DNA of 64,000 bases from Paraprevotella clara YIT 11840. Its GTDB lineage: Bacteria > Bacteroidota > Bacteroidia > Bacteroidales > Bacteroidaceae. Positions 22,652 to 32,513 of the stretch are shown piece after piece. The notes under the pieces are model-generated. The model did not search any database, was not told the DNA's origin, and saw only the letters and a program-made list of their open reading frames with translations. Within the stretch, counting starts at the first letter, position 1. Each line of letters starts with the position of its first letter. Location: positions 32,239 to 96,238 of the forward strand of contig NZ_JH376577.1 of NCBI RefSeq assembly GCF_000233955.1, read 5' to 3'. A program made the translations under genes and the position numbers.

Positions 22652-23782
22652 TCACTTCAGATTTGCTTTTTTCCACTTGGCAGGCGTACATCCTTCCTTC
22701 TTGGTAAATAATTTGATAAAGTTACTGCGGGAAAGAAAACCGGAAGACTCAGCCAGCTTCTGTATATTGATCTCCGGATGCTCCTTCAGTATGTTTTTCG
22801 CATACTCCAACCGGAGACTGGTTATCCATTCGCGGAATGTCATTTTATACGTAGTCTTGATATAAGCGGAAAGATAGGTACGGTTCGTATGAAGTATTTC
22901 GGACAGTTCTTTTATGGTAAGTCCCTGCTGGACATAGCCGTCTGTCTTTATCCAGTTGGCCACTTTCTCTATAATTTCTGTATAGGACACTGGAACTTCT
23001 TTCTCAGAAACTATTTTAGGTTCTGTTTCTGTATCTGTCAGAAGTTCTTCTTCAGACTGTATATCTTGCTCAAAAGCATTTTCCACCTGTTCATAGAACA
23101 GCAGGTAGTTCTGATAGCTGTAGAAAAGATAGCTGTAGAACGGTATTGACGACAAAATCCAGATAAAAACATATTTGTCTGGCAGAAATGTCAGCAATCC
23201 GCATCCGACACCGAAGATAACAGCCCAATAAGTGAATATGGAAAGCCATTCGATATATGTACCTATATCATCCGCCTGAGTTTCATTGAAAATCCGAATG
23301 GCTCTACGGTATGCAATTATGACTCTGCGAGCTAAAACGACTCCAAAAACGACTAACCATACAGCTAAAGCAAATAAAGAGAATTTTTGCATGATTCCGC
23401 TTGGCAACAGGAACAACACAACTCCGGAAAGAGTTGAAAATATAATCCATAAAATGATATGTGTCCACACACGCCGTTTGGTAATGTAAAAACGATCAAG
23501 CAACATTATCAATGCCGAACTGAACAGAGAATAGCACAGGAAGTATGTGGACATGTTCATCAATATGGCAGAATCCGCATTTTTGAATCGGATACCAAAG
23601 AAGAAATGTACCGAATAATTTGCCGAAAGCAGCAGCATAGCTATACCCATAATCTGTCGGGAGCGGAGATAATTCTTGAAAATTTTCTTTTCAGGAGTCT
23701 TTGCAAACAAAAAATAAAAGCCGAAGAATAACATCAACGGCAGTGCGGTATAAAGTGAAAAACTGTATATAGATGGCTCCAT
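22652..23782 (-). CDS. Membrane-bound AraC-family transcriptional regulator
   Basis: Start is set at ATG 23782 (MEPSIYSFSL), since a -7 box at 23807-23814 makes the longer form impossible. The 376-aa protein has about six hydrophobic segments in its first 230 residues (for example YTALPLMLFFGFYFLF and HIILWIIFSTLSGVVLFLL) and a C-terminal AraC domain (LSEILHTNRTYLSAYIK, and SSGFLSRSNFIKLFTKKEGCTPAKW). Such membrane AraC proteins often control neighbouring fimbrial loci in Bacteroidales. It lies directly upstream of the fimbrial operon on the same strand, with the repeat array between. Confidence 0.9.
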   Translation of the reverse strand: MEPSIYSFSLYTALPLMLFFGFYFLFAKTPEKKIFKNYLRSRQIMGIAMLLLSANYSVHFFFGIRFKNADSAILMNMSTYFLCYSLFSSALIMLLDRFYITKRRVWTHIILWIIFSTLSGVVLFLLPSGIMQKFSLFALAVWLVVFGVVLARRVIIAYRRAIRIFNETQADDIGTYIEWLSIFTYWAVIFGVGCGLLTFLPDKYVFIWILSSIPFYSYLFYSYQNYLLFYEQVENAFEQDIQSEEELLTDTETEPKIVSEKEVPVSYTEIIEKVANWIKTDGYVQQGLTIKELSEILHTNRTYLSAYIKTTYKMTFREWITSLRLEYAKNILKEHPEINIQKLAESSGFLSRSNFIKLFTKKEGCTPAKWKKANLK

Positions 23783-23806
23783 TGTTATGCTTATTTGATT
23801 TTGATA

Positions 23807-23814
23807 CAAAGTTA
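23807..23814 (-). promoter_or_regulatory. -7 box of the AraC-type regulator gene
   Basis: The minus strand reads TAACTTTG, 25 bp before the ATG at 23782. It fixes the start of the gene. No -33 TTTG is seen at the usual spacing. Confidence 0.6.
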
Positions 23815-23901
23815 CGTCTTTTTCTTCACAAATAGACACATAATCTATGATTTAACGTTATAGATTCGGTCATATTAGATTGAAAAATTATTAGAATTAA
23901 A

Positions 23902-23931
23902 GCCAGTGGTGAAAAATTCAACCACTGGCTT
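23902..23931. terminator. Terminator after the methylase/helicase gene
   Basis: AGCCAGTGGT (23902-23911) pairs with ACCACTGGCT (23922-23931), a 10-bp stem. It lies 21 bp after the stop of the large gene at 23952 and is followed by TTTTT on the + strand and TTTAATT on the minus strand. It may act in both directions. Confidence 0.75.
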
Positions 23932-23951
23932 TTTCTGTCAAGACTTCGATA

Positions 23952-26900
23952 TTAAAGTTTTACACCTTTGGATTCCGATAAACCGGGTCTCCCTATAATT
24001 AAATGACTGCGTACAAAGTCCACGTGCGGGCTTTCCGGCTGTTGTTCCGTCTGTTTTTTCTCGTTGCCTTGCCGGTTCTCTTCTGTGTTTTCCTGAGCCG
24101 GAGCCAGCTCAAGCTGTATCTTGCGGTCCAGTGCGGCGAGTTCGGACTTCAGCTGTTTCAGCTCGTCCTCCTTCTTCCACACCTTGCCCGCTATCTCCTG
24201 CAACTGCGGAATCTCCTTTTCCAGCACTTCGTTCTTAGACTTGTACTGGTCGATGATGGTCGGAATCCTCTCCAATGCGTTCAGAAAGTTTCGTGCGGCA
24301 GCAATCGGGTCTGCCATCGCCAGATGCCCGTTGTTGTAGGTGTACTTGTAGTTACCCTCCACCACGAAGCGGTTGTCAGTGAACTCCAGACTTTCTTTGA
24401 GTGTCCTCTCGCTGACCACCTTTATCGGAAAGCCGTAAAGTTCCCCGACAGCCTTGTACAGTCCACCAGTCGTGGCGTTCTTGGCGATTTCCTGCAAACG
24501 CTTACCGATGACCTTCTCATCCGTTGAATCCACGCCGTCCACCTTGACAAGATTAAGGCGGCTGCCTTCCTTATCAGTCTGCACAACGGAAAGAAAACGG
24601 TTCCAGTCTTCCGTCATGGCTTCGATGAAAGCCGTGTTGTTGCGCAGTTCTCCCGTCTTGGATTCCAGCTTGAACTCCGAATCGCGCTTGCCCTTGTTGA
24701 ACGACTTGCGTTCCCCTTCGAGCGAGGCGATACGCTTCTCTAATTTCGCCTTATCCAAAAGGTCGGTATTGCCGGAGAGCAACGCCATATACTCCGAGAA
24801 GTTCATACCCGATTTTTCGTCCATTGCTCCCTCGTCGATGGTACGTGCGCCCATCGCTCCACTTTTGAGCTGCGATATGAACGTCTGCTTGCAGTGCAGC
24901 AGATTGAACTTGTAGCTGTCCAGCGACTTTTCCACCGCGTAGATGATGATATCCACGTTGTTCTCGGCAAAATGCTTGGCAATCTCGTTCCCGGCTCTAA
25001 CACCCCGTCCGTCACGCTGTTGCAGGTCGGACGGTCGCCACGGTGTATCAAGGTGATGGATGGCGACGCATCTTTTCTGCGCATTCACGCCCGTTCCGAG
25101 CATACTTGTGGAGCCGAACAGCACTCGCACTGTCCCTGCGTTCATGGCATCTATCACCGCCTTACGAGCCTTATCCGTCTTACACTCCTGAATGAAGCGC
25201 ACCTCACTTGCCGGTATGCCGTAATCCTCCACCAACTTGCGTTTTATCTCGCTGTACACGTTCCATCCTTCCCCCGGCTGGTATGTCCCCAAGTCGGAGA
25301 ACACGAACTGCGTACCCTTGTGCGTCTCGTACTTGTGGTAATACTCTGCAATCATCTTGGCACAATGGCTTGCCTTGTTGTCGGGATGGTCCTCGTAGTT
25401 CGGGTCTATCATGCGCATATCAAGAGCCATCTTTCTCGCGTAGTCGGTGGCGATGAGCATCTTCGCCTTTTCCTCCGTTTCCGACAGGGGTAACCTGCCA
25501 AGCAGAGTGGCATCGCCGGTTTTGGCAAACTGCATCAGCTTCTGTATGAAGTCCTCCTGCTCCGGTGTGGGCGGTATGTGGTGCAGTATCTCATTCTTGT
25601 TTGGTCTGTCCACACCTACATCCTCCGCCGTGCGGTAGTCGGTAATCTCGTTGTAGAAGGCGGCAAGCTCCGGCACCTTGATGAAATAGCGAAAACGCTC
25701 CTTCTGAACGATATTGTTCGTTACGTTGAACTCAAAATCGGTCGTCTTTTTGGCGAAGATGGCAGCCCAAGCATCGAAACAGCGGATGTCCTGCCGTTCC
25801 AGTTCGTTGGGGCGCAGGTATTTGAAGAGCAGGTACAGTTCCGTCAGACTGTTGGAAATGGTCGTGCCCGAAAGGAACGTAGCCCCCAAGTCCTTGCCCG
25901 TGCGTTCCTGTATGGTACGGATGGCAAAGAGCATATTCAGGGCCTTCTGGCTTCCTTCCGAGTTTCCCAATCCCGCCACACGGTCATGACGGGTGTTGAA
26001 AGTCAAGTTCTTGAACTGGTGACTCTCGTCAATGAAGATGTGGTCGATGCCCATCTGCTTGAAGTCCACCACATCATCCGTGCGGGACTTGATGGCGTGT
26101 TCCACCTTCTCCAGCTTCGCCACAAGGTTGTGCTTGCGCTTCTCCAGCCCTTTCAGCATCGCCCGCGACACGTTCTTGCCCTGCTGTCGCAAGACTTCGA
26201 GATTTTCCTCCACCGTGTCAAGCTCCGCCTGCAGGATGCGCTGCTGCAACTCCGGCGACTGCGGTATCTTCCCGAACTGGTCGTGCGACATGATGACGCA
26301 ATCATAGTCGTTGTTCTTGATGTTGTTGAAGAAACGCACACGGTTGGCGGTCGAAAAGTCCTTTTCAGAAGCGTAGAGGATGCGGGCGTTAGGATAGGCC
26401 GCCTGATAGGTGGCGGCAATCTCCGCCACATTCGCTTTCAGCCCGATAATCATCGGCTTGTGCGCCAAGTTCAGACGCTTCATCTCATGTGCCGCTATGC
26501 ACATTATCAGCGTCTTGCCGGTTCCCACCTCGTGGTCGCAGATCCCGCCGCCGTTCTGTTTCAGCATCCAGACGCAATCCTTCTGCGACGGGTAAACGCT
26601 CTTGATTCCCCGGCTTGCCAGCCCTTTCAGGTTGAGGTCGGGAAAAGTCTGGTGCGAGCCGTCATACTTCGGGCGCACGAAACAGTTGAACTTGCGGTTA
26701 TACATCGTCGTGAGCCGTTCCTTGAACTGCGGCGACTGTTCTTCCAACCATTCGGAGAACCCGTTACGGATTTCGTCTATCTTCGCGTTGGCGAGCTGTA
26801 TGCCCTCGCTGTCGCGTACCTTGATGTCGTTGCCGTTCTCGTCCTTGCCGATACTTTTCATCATGTCGGGGCAGGTGTTGTGCAGAGCGTGCTTCAACAG

Positions 26901-29732
26901 GTGCATACCGTCATAGTTCCGGTAATAGCCCTTTACTAAAAACTCGTCCGTGATCTTCATGGTGCGGTAGCCGCACGCCACGGAAAACTCGTCCATGCTT
27001 GCGGAGTAGGCTATTTTCACGTCCGTGTCGAAAAGGTGGCTCATGTAGGCGGCATACACACCCGTGGGAATCCAGCGTTCCCCGAAATTGAAGTCGAGGT
27101 CTTCAAAGGCGATGCGCTGCGGTTCGGCCTCCTTCAATGCCTCCCACGCCTGTTTCACCTCCGGCATCCGCTCACTTTCGGGATTGTCCTCCATCCAGCC
27201 CTCTATGCGTTCCGCCTTCTCTATCACGTTCCCCGCGATGAAGCGGTCTTTGATTTCGTAACCGGTTACGAGCGGGTTGTAGAAGATGCGCCCCTTGAGG
27301 GCACCAAGCAGTTCCTCTTCCGTGGTGTCGGTTATCTCCCGCATATAGCCGAGATTGACCGTGCCGAACTTGTTGAGCGATGCGGACAAGGCTTCTTCGG
27401 GAGAGCCTGCATTGACACGGCTCTCCACCGAGAAGGAAACGGGACGGTCGAAGATGTCCGCCTTGACAAACTTGCCGTCCTCCGCACGTTCCAGCGAAAG
27501 GATGTCGCGCCCTCCGGCATCCATCATCACCAGTTTCACGTTCTGTCTGGCGTTGAGGTTACCGTAACGCATGACAAACTCATCGTAGTAGGTGTTGAGA
27601 TACCCGCGCTGCGGTTTGTGTTCCGTATGGTTCTCCGTCTCGTGGCTATACAGACGTTCGTAAGCGTCACGGAGCGATATATACAGCATCGCTTTCTCTT
27701 TTTGATAGCCACGGAGGTCGAGCGGTTGGAAGGTCGCACCGTAAGGCGTGAGGTCTTTCAGGTAACCGAGATTGCGTGAAGCATCCAGCACCATCGAGCC
27801 GTCACGGTGGTGTGGCTCCAGCAGGCCGTTGAACGGACGGGGAGAAAGGTCCATGACTTCCTCCTTCGGCTTTTCCGTTTCAAGTTCCGGGAACAGGGAA
27901 GTGGCAACCGTTTCGGAAGTAGGCACAACTTCTGCCAGTGTTTCAGGTTGCTTTATTTCTTCCGTTTGTTCCGGCTTTTTATCCATATTGTCCGAAGAAG
28001 GCGCAAAAGCAGGGTTCAACGTGTCTTTGATACCCATCTTTTTCAGTTGTTCCTGCCTGTGCCGTTCTGCCTCAAGCCGTAGGGCCTTGCGCCGTTCCGC
28101 TGTCAGGCTCATCATTGTCTCATAGAAGCCGTTGATGGGAGGATTGGTTTCCCAATCCAGAGTGGCGTAAATGTCGTCCGGGTCGTTTGGCTTTTCGGCA
28201 TTTTCCGGCTTTTCTTCCTTATTACCGTTTACCGGCTTGGCGGCTTCAACGGGTGGAGTAACTTTGACTTGCGGTTTAGGCGTGGACGGCATAGGCTTCG
28301 GCTTGCTTTCCTTTTTCGCTGCCTTTTTCTTTTTTACCGGTTCCTCTATGGGCATACCCCAAAGGTCGAGCAGGGTAAGCTGCACGGCTGACGAATGATT
28401 GGGTTGGCGCGGCTCAATCTCCGGCTTTTCCTCTATGGGCTGTGCCTGCGGCTTCTCCACTCCCTTGACAGGCTCAATTACAGAAACGGGGGCTATTACA
28501 GAAGGTGATACCTTTTCTGTTTTCGGAGCAGGTTGCACTTCCGCAGCCGTGCTTTCCTCCTTTGTCGGATGCAGCCTGTGTCTCTCATACAGTTTCCTGT
28601 CAAGTTGTTGCAGTTCTATTTTCAGATGCTCCCGCAAGTCTTCCGCCAGTTGTGCGATGTCCCCACAGTGCAGGAGTTTATAGGCTGGTTTCCCGTACGG
28701 GTCGGTACTTCTGATCAAATCCGTGTGTGAAAGCGAGCCGATGCTCCATACATACCCATTTACGGAAGTGCCGATAGGGGTCTGTTCGGTCTGCACGAAG
28801 AGTTTTTCGTTGTAATACAGTTCACCGTTCTTTCCGCTGTTCTTTTGCAGGATAATCAGGTCGCTGCCCACCTCCGTTCCCGCGTTATCCGTAAAGAGGT
28901 TGTTCGGCAGGCGGGCTACGCCCACCAGATTGGCATGGTTCATCATATACTCGCGTATGGGCGCGTTGGTCGGGGCATCCAGTACCCCCTGCGAGGTGAT
29001 GAACGCCACGATTCCGCCTTCACGCACCGCGTCAAGGCTTTTCAGGAAAAAGTAATTGTGTATCGTCCGTGCCGCCGAGAGCCTTGCAGGATCCTTGCTG
29101 CCCGAAAAATCCGGGTCGAACACCGCCACATCGCCAAACGGTATATTGGAGACAGCCAAATCAAAATGGTTCATGAACGGCTTTTCTATCTTCTCGAAGC
29201 CCTGTACCCTTACTTTCTGTCCGGGATGCAGGTGCTTCAGTATCTTGCCCGTCATCAGGTCTTTCTCAAAAGCCATGATGTCCGCGTCCGGTCTGTTCTC
29301 CAGCACGGCGTCCACGAATGCACCGACACCTGCCGACGGCTCCAGCACCCGGTCGGGACGGATGCCGTGTTCATGCAGCACGTCCGCGATGGTCCCGGTT
29401 ATCTCCGGCGGGGTATAGAAGGCGGTCAGCACGGACTGCTTCATGGCATCCATATTCAGTTTGTACTCCGTCTCGTCTTTTGTGTTCTCTCGCAGCAACC
29501 TGTGCAGTTCCACGGTAGGGGCAAACAGTTCGAGGTCGGACTTCGCCCAGTGGACGGCATCCGTCAGTTCCCTTGCAGGGTTGAGTATGTTCTTCAGTCC
29601 CCCGAAACCGCAATAACGTTCTAACAAGAGCCGTTCGCGTGCGGTGGGTGTGCGCTGTTCCCTGTCAAGGAGGAATGCCGTCCGTATCGCCTCGATGTTG
29701 TCCCGCAGCCTCTGTTTGCGGTTAAACGCCAT
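23952..29732 (-). CDS. Giant N6-DNA methylase / SF2 helicase fusion
   Basis: This 1926-aa protein carries an N-terminal methylase domain ([13 protein letters not shown] near 133; SNIPFGD near 193, a variant of the NPPF motif), a long proline/lysine-rich linker (about 390-640), and a helicase part with Walker A HEVGTGKT (near 1120), DESH (near 1266) and a C-terminal [10 protein letters not shown] motif VI-like segment. Such large methylase-helicase proteins are carried by phages and ICEs (DarB-like) and are thought to protect incoming DNA from restriction. It overlaps DUF1896 by 11 bp. Whether the methylase is active with SNIPFG in place of NPPF is not clear. Confidence 0.88.
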   Translation of the reverse strand: MAFNRKQRLRDNIEAIRTAFLLDREQRTPTARERLLLERYCGFGGLKNILNPARELTDAVHWAKSDLELFAPTVELHRLLRENTKDETEYKLNMDAMKQSVLTAFYTPPEITGTIADVLHEHGIRPDRVLEPSAGVGAFVDAVLENRPDADIMAFEKDLMTGKILKHLHPGQKVRVQGFEKIEKPFMNHFDLAVSNIPFGDVAVFDPDFSGSKDPARLSAARTIHNYFFLKSLDAVREGGIVAFITSQGVLDAPTNAPIREYMMNHANLVGVARLPNNLFTDNAGTEVGSDLIILQKNSGKNGELYYNEKLFVQTEQTPIGTSVNGYVWSIGSLSHTDLIRSTDPYGKPAYKLLHCGDIAQLAEDLREHLKIELQQLDRKLYERHRLHPTKEESTAAEVQPAPKTEKVSPSVIAPVSVIEPVKGVEKPQAQPIEEKPEIEPRQPNHSSAVQLTLLDLWGMPIEEPVKKKKAAKKESKPKPMPSTPKPQVKVTPPVEAAKPVNGNKEEKPENAEKPNDPDDIYATLDWETNPPINGFYETMMSLTAERRKALRLEAERHRQEQLKKMGIKDTLNPAFAPSSDNMDKKPEQTEEIKQPETLAEVVPTSETVATSLFPELETEKPKEEVMDLSPRPFNGLLEPHHRDGSMVLDASRNLGYLKDLTPYGATFQPLDLRGYQKEKAMLYISLRDAYERLYSHETENHTEHKPQRGYLNTYYDEFVMRYGNLNARQNVKLVMMDAGGRDILSLERAEDGKFVKADIFDRPVSFSVESRVNAGSPEEALSASLNKFGTVNLGYMREITDTTEEELLGALKGRIFYNPLVTGYEIKDRFIAGNVIEKAERIEGWMEDNPESERMPEVKQAWEALKEAEPQRIAFEDLDFNFGERWIPTGVYAAYMSHLFDTDVKIAYSASMDEFSVACGYRTMKITDEFLVKGYYRNYDGMHLLKHALHNTCPDMMKSIGKDENGNDIKVRDSEGIQLANAKIDEIRNGFSEWLEEQSPQFKERLTTMYNRKFNCFVRPKYDGSHQTFPDLNLKGLASRGIKSVYPSQKDCVWMLKQNGGGICDHEVGTGKTLIMCIAAHEMKRLNLAHKPMIIGLKANVAEIAATYQAAYPNARILYASEKDFSTANRVRFFNNIKNNDYDCVIMSHDQFGKIPQSPELQQRILQAELDTVEENLEVLRQQGKNVSRAMLKGLEKRKHNLVAKLEKVEHAIKSRTDDVVDFKQMGIDHIFIDESHQFKNLTFNTRHDRVAGLGNSEGSQKALNMLFAIRTIQERTGKDLGATFLSGTTISNSLTELYLLFKYLRPNELERQDIRCFDAWAAIFAKKTTDFEFNVTNNIVQKERFRYFIKVPELAAFYNEITDYRTAEDVGVDRPNKNEILHHIPPTPEQEDFIQKLMQFAKTGDATLLGRLPLSETEEKAKMLIATDYARKMALDMRMIDPNYEDHPDNKASHCAKMIAEYYHKYETHKGTQFVFSDLGTYQPGEGWNVYSEIKRKLVEDYGIPASEVRFIQECKTDKARKAVIDAMNAGTVRVLFGSTSMLGTGVNAQKRCVAIHHLDTPWRPSDLQQRDGRGVRAGNEIAKHFAENNVDIIIYAVEKSLDSYKFNLLHCKQTFISQLKSGAMGARTIDEGAMDEKSGMNFSEYMALLSGNTDLLDKAKLEKRIASLEGERKSFNKGKRDSEFKLESKTGELRNNTAFIEAMTEDWNRFLSVVQTDKEGSRLNLVKVDGVDSTDEKVIGKRLQEIAKNATTGGLYKAVGELYGFPIKVVSERTLKESLEFTDNRFVVEGNYKYTYNNGHLAMADPIAAARNFLNALERIPTIIDQYKSKNEVLEKEIPQLQEIAGKVWKKEDELKQLKSELAALDRKIQLELAPAQENTEENRQGNEKKQTEQQPESPHVDFVRSHLIIGRPGLSESKGVKL

Positions 29733-30174
29733 ACTCTTCGATATAGAGGATGACGGCTCCCGTCAGCTCCGTGTAGAGCAGGTCATATTCGGGCGACAGG
29801 GCGAAATTGTCGTCCGAGAGGTCATAGATGGAGAATACGTTTCCGACAAGCGGTAGCAGCTTCTGGGTAAAGGCTTCACATTTTTCTCCCGGTACTTCAC
29901 CCGCAAATTCGTTCTCCACGACTTCGCGCAGGATGGCGTGCTTGGAGTAGCGAAGGCCCTCCGTCAGCACCTTCATCGCCAGTTCCTGCGCCCCGTCGGC
30001 AGGATAGCCTTCGAGCCTTGCCTGTTCATACGCTTCGGCGGCACGGTCGGTTCTTTCTCGGATGAAGGCTTCATCGGCTGCCTGTTCGAACTTGTTCGTG
30101 GTGAGGTAGTCCAGCAGGTACAGACCGTAATAGGAAAAGTCGGTCCGACCCTCGTTTTTCTTCTTGTTGTTCAT
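29722..30174 (-). CDS. DUF1896 family protein
   Basis: Start at ATG 30174 ([13 protein letters not shown]). The 150-aa acidic protein has [16 protein letters not shown] near residue 13 and matches the DUF1896 family always found beside the large methylase/helicase in CTnDOT-type elements. Function unknown. Its stop overlaps the methylase start, so the two are coupled. The leader CCACTAAATTCCAAAGAA resembles the leaders of topB and mobA. Confidence 0.85.
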   Translation of the reverse strand: MNNKKKNEGRTDFSYYGLYLLDYLTTNKFEQAADEAFIRERTDRAAEAYEQARLEGYPADGAQELAMKVLTEGLRYSKHAILREVVENEFAGEVPGEKCEAFTQKLLPLVGNVFSIYDLSDDNFALSPEYDLLYTELTGAVILYIEEYGV

Positions 30175-30227
30175 TTCTTTGGAATTTAGTGGATTGATAA
30201 TGATGATAGGGATAATCGTTGGAAAAC

Positions 30228-30263
30228 GAGAAGAAAAAGGCACCCGGTATCCCTCCGAGTGCC
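30228..30263 (-). terminator. Terminator downstream of topoisomerase III gene
   Basis: On the minus strand GGCACTCGG and CCGGGTGCC (30255-30263/30239-30247, one wobble) form a 9-bp stem with a 7-nt loop, then TTTTTCTTCTC. It ends about 80 bp after the topB stop. In CTnDOT the small RNA RteR is encoded just downstream of exc, so this could be the end of an RteR-like RNA. Confidence 0.65.
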
Positions 30264-30342
30264 ACCACTAAATCCAAAGTATGAGTGTAATCCGGTATCG
30301 AAGAACAATTCATTACTCTGAACCAGTGGCAAAGTTAAACAT

Positions 30343-32454
30343 TTATTTTCTTCTTTTCGCAGAGGTCGCTTTACTTTTCCTTTCTGGGAACACGAAAACC
30401 GTGTTATAGTCCCCGTCAAAGGCGACTACGGCATCAAAACTCTTGCCCTGCTTGCTCTTGAATCCTTTGAGCAGTTTCGTGTGTCCGTCGGTGAGCAGGT
30501 TTTTGATTTCATCATCAGAGAGGGTGCGGTTTGCTTTCAGGCGGAACACGGGCAGACCGCACTCCGCGTTGTCGCAGCGGACGACCTTGCCGTAAAACTG
30601 CATCGTCCCCGCTCCGCACTTGGGACACTTGCAGCCGGAATCCCTGCGGGCGAACAGCTTGTCGCACGACAGCAGTTCGGAGGTAATTTCCCGTGTATAT
30701 GCCTCAATCTTCCTGCGGAAGTCATCGGCGGGCAGTTCCCCACGCTCGATGCGTGCCAATTCCTTTTCCCATTCGCCCGTCATGGCGACATCGGCAATAC
30801 GCATCGCCTTCACGACCGAGTAGAGGGCAAGCCCTTTTTCGGTGGGGACAAGCGACTTCTTGCAGCGTTCCATATAGCCGCGCTTGAAAAGCGTTTCGAT
30901 GATGGACGCACGGGTGGCGGGCGTGCCGATGCCGCAATCCTTCATAGCCTGCCGCAATGCGTCGTCCTCTATCTCCTTGCCAGCCGTTTCCATCGCGGAC
31001 AGCAGGGTGGCTTCGGTATGCAGCGGCTTGGGTTTGGTCTTTCCCTCCGTGATGGAGGCGGCTTTCAGTGCCAGCGTGTCGCCTTCCTGCCAACAGGGAA
31101 TGGCGGCGGTTTCCTCTTGGCTGTTGTTCTCTTCTCCATTCTCCTTGCCATAGACGGCACGCCATCCGGCTTGCCTGATGATGCTGCCTTTTGCCACGAA
31201 CTCCACTCCGGCACACTCTGCCGTGACGGTGGCAGTGTCCTTGACGCATTTTTCGGAGAAAGCCTCAAGCATGCGCCCGGCTATCATGTGATAGACGGTG
31301 CTGTCCTCTTTGGAGAGGAACAGCGGCTTCTCGCCCGTGACGAGCAGGGCATGGTGGTCTGTCACCTTGCCGCCGTCCAGGCTGCGGCGTGTCGGCACGG
31401 CTTTCGGCTGCAACTTGCCCTTCCATTCGGGCAGGCTGCCGATGAAGGCAAGCAGCTTGGGGATTTCCGCGAACACGTCTTCGGGAATGTAGCGGCTTCC
31501 GGTTCGCGGATAGGTGATGAGCTTCTTCTCGTAGAGCTTCTGCGCGATTTCAAGCGTCTGTTCCGCCGTGAAGCCATGCTTGGCGTTGGCTTCCTTCTGG
31601 AGCGTGGTCAGGTCGTACAGGAGCGGTGTTTCCTCCGTCTTCTCCTTGCGTTCGGCTTTCGTGACGGTGGCTGTGCCTGCCGACTTCACCTTATTATACA
31701 GTTCCGTCGCGGACTCTTTCTCTTTCCATTTTTCGGAAGAGGAAAACTTCACCGTTCCTTCATCGCAGCCGTCCGTTGCGATATGGAGCTGCCAGAAGGC
31801 TTCGGGGGTAAAGCGGCGGTTCTCCCAATAGCGTGCGCACACCATCGCCAACGTGGGTGTCTGCACCCGCCCGACGGAGTAAGTGCCGTGTCCGGCGGCG
31901 ATGGAAAGTGCCTGCGTGCCGTTGATGCCCACGAGCCAGTCTGATTCGCTCCGTGCTTTGGCGGCAAGATAGAGGTTGTCGTATTTGTCGCCCGCTTCGA
32001 GGTTGCGCAGTCCCTCGCGGATAGCCTTGTCGGTAAGCGAGCTTATCCAGAGGCGGACGAACGGGGTGGTGCATCCGGTATAATGATAGAGGTAGCGGAA
32101 GATAAGCTCACCCTCGCGTCCGGCATCGGTCGCCACGATGATCTGTTCGCTTTCCTTGAATAGCCGGGCGACGGTTTTGATCTGCGCCACCACGCTGCTG
32201 TCAGGCTTGTAGCCCTTCTCCGTCTTTACCTGACGGGAGACGAGCGTGAAGGTGTCGGGTATGACGGGCAGGTTGTCACGGACAAAGCCGCGTATGCCGT
32301 AACCGTCGGGCATGGCAAGCTGCACGAGGTGTCCGAACGCCCATGTCACGGCGTAGCTGCCTCCCTCGAAATATCCTTCCTCTCTCTTTGTCGCGCCCAC
32401 GATACGGGCGATCTCACGTGCCACAGACGGCTTTTCTGCAATGATTGTCTTCAT
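30343..32454 (-). CDS. topB: DNA topoisomerase III (Exc-like)
   Basis: This 703-aa type IA topoisomerase has the Toprim start MKTIIAEKPSVAREIARI, ATDAGREGELIFRY near 110, GRVQTPTLAMV near 196, and the catalytic tyrosine motif ITYPRTGSRYIPEDV near 317-331. A C-terminal zinc finger (CKCPKCGAG ... VRCDNAECG) follows at about 610-640. In CTnDOT the equivalent gene is exc, the last gene of the excision operon. It is preceded by DUF3945 and two HTH genes on the same strand, again like the excision operon. Confidence 0.93.
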   Translation of the reverse strand: MKTIIAEKPSVAREIARIVGATKREEGYFEGGSYAVTWAFGHLVQLAMPDGYGIRGFVRDNLPVIPDTFTLVSRQVKTEKGYKPDSSVVAQIKTVARLFKESEQIIVATDAGREGELIFRYLYHYTGCTTPFVRLWISSLTDKAIREGLRNLEAGDKYDNLYLAAKARSESDWLVGINGTQALSIAAGHGTYSVGRVQTPTLAMVCARYWENRRFTPEAFWQLHIATDGCDEGTVKFSSSEKWKEKESATELYNKVKSAGTATVTKAERKEKTEETPLLYDLTTLQKEANAKHGFTAEQTLEIAQKLYEKKLITYPRTGSRYIPEDVFAEIPKLLAFIGSLPEWKGKLQPKAVPTRRSLDGGKVTDHHALLVTGEKPLFLSKEDSTVYHMIAGRMLEAFSEKCVKDTATVTAECAGVEFVAKGSIIRQAGWRAVYGKENGEENNSQEETAAIPCWQEGDTLALKAASITEGKTKPKPLHTEATLLSAMETAGKEIEDDALRQAMKDCGIGTPATRASIIETLFKRGYMERCKKSLVPTEKGLALYSVVKAMRIADVAMTGEWEKELARIERGELPADDFRRKIEAYTREITSELLSCDKLFARRDSGCKCPKCGAGTMQFYGKVVRCDNAECGLPVFRLKANRTLSDDEIKNLLTDGHTKLLKGFKSKQGKSFDAVVAFDGDYNTVFVFPERKSKATSAKRRK

Positions 32455-32513
32455 ATTTTTCTGTCGTTTTGAATTTTACAAATGTTACTTCGGATTTAGT
32501 GGCGGACACCGGA

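Noticed and set aside
30281..30409. Short + strand ORF after the CCACTAAATCCAAAGTA copy
   Set aside because: It is antisense to the 3' end of topB and has no recognisable content; kept only as a note on the repeated leader.
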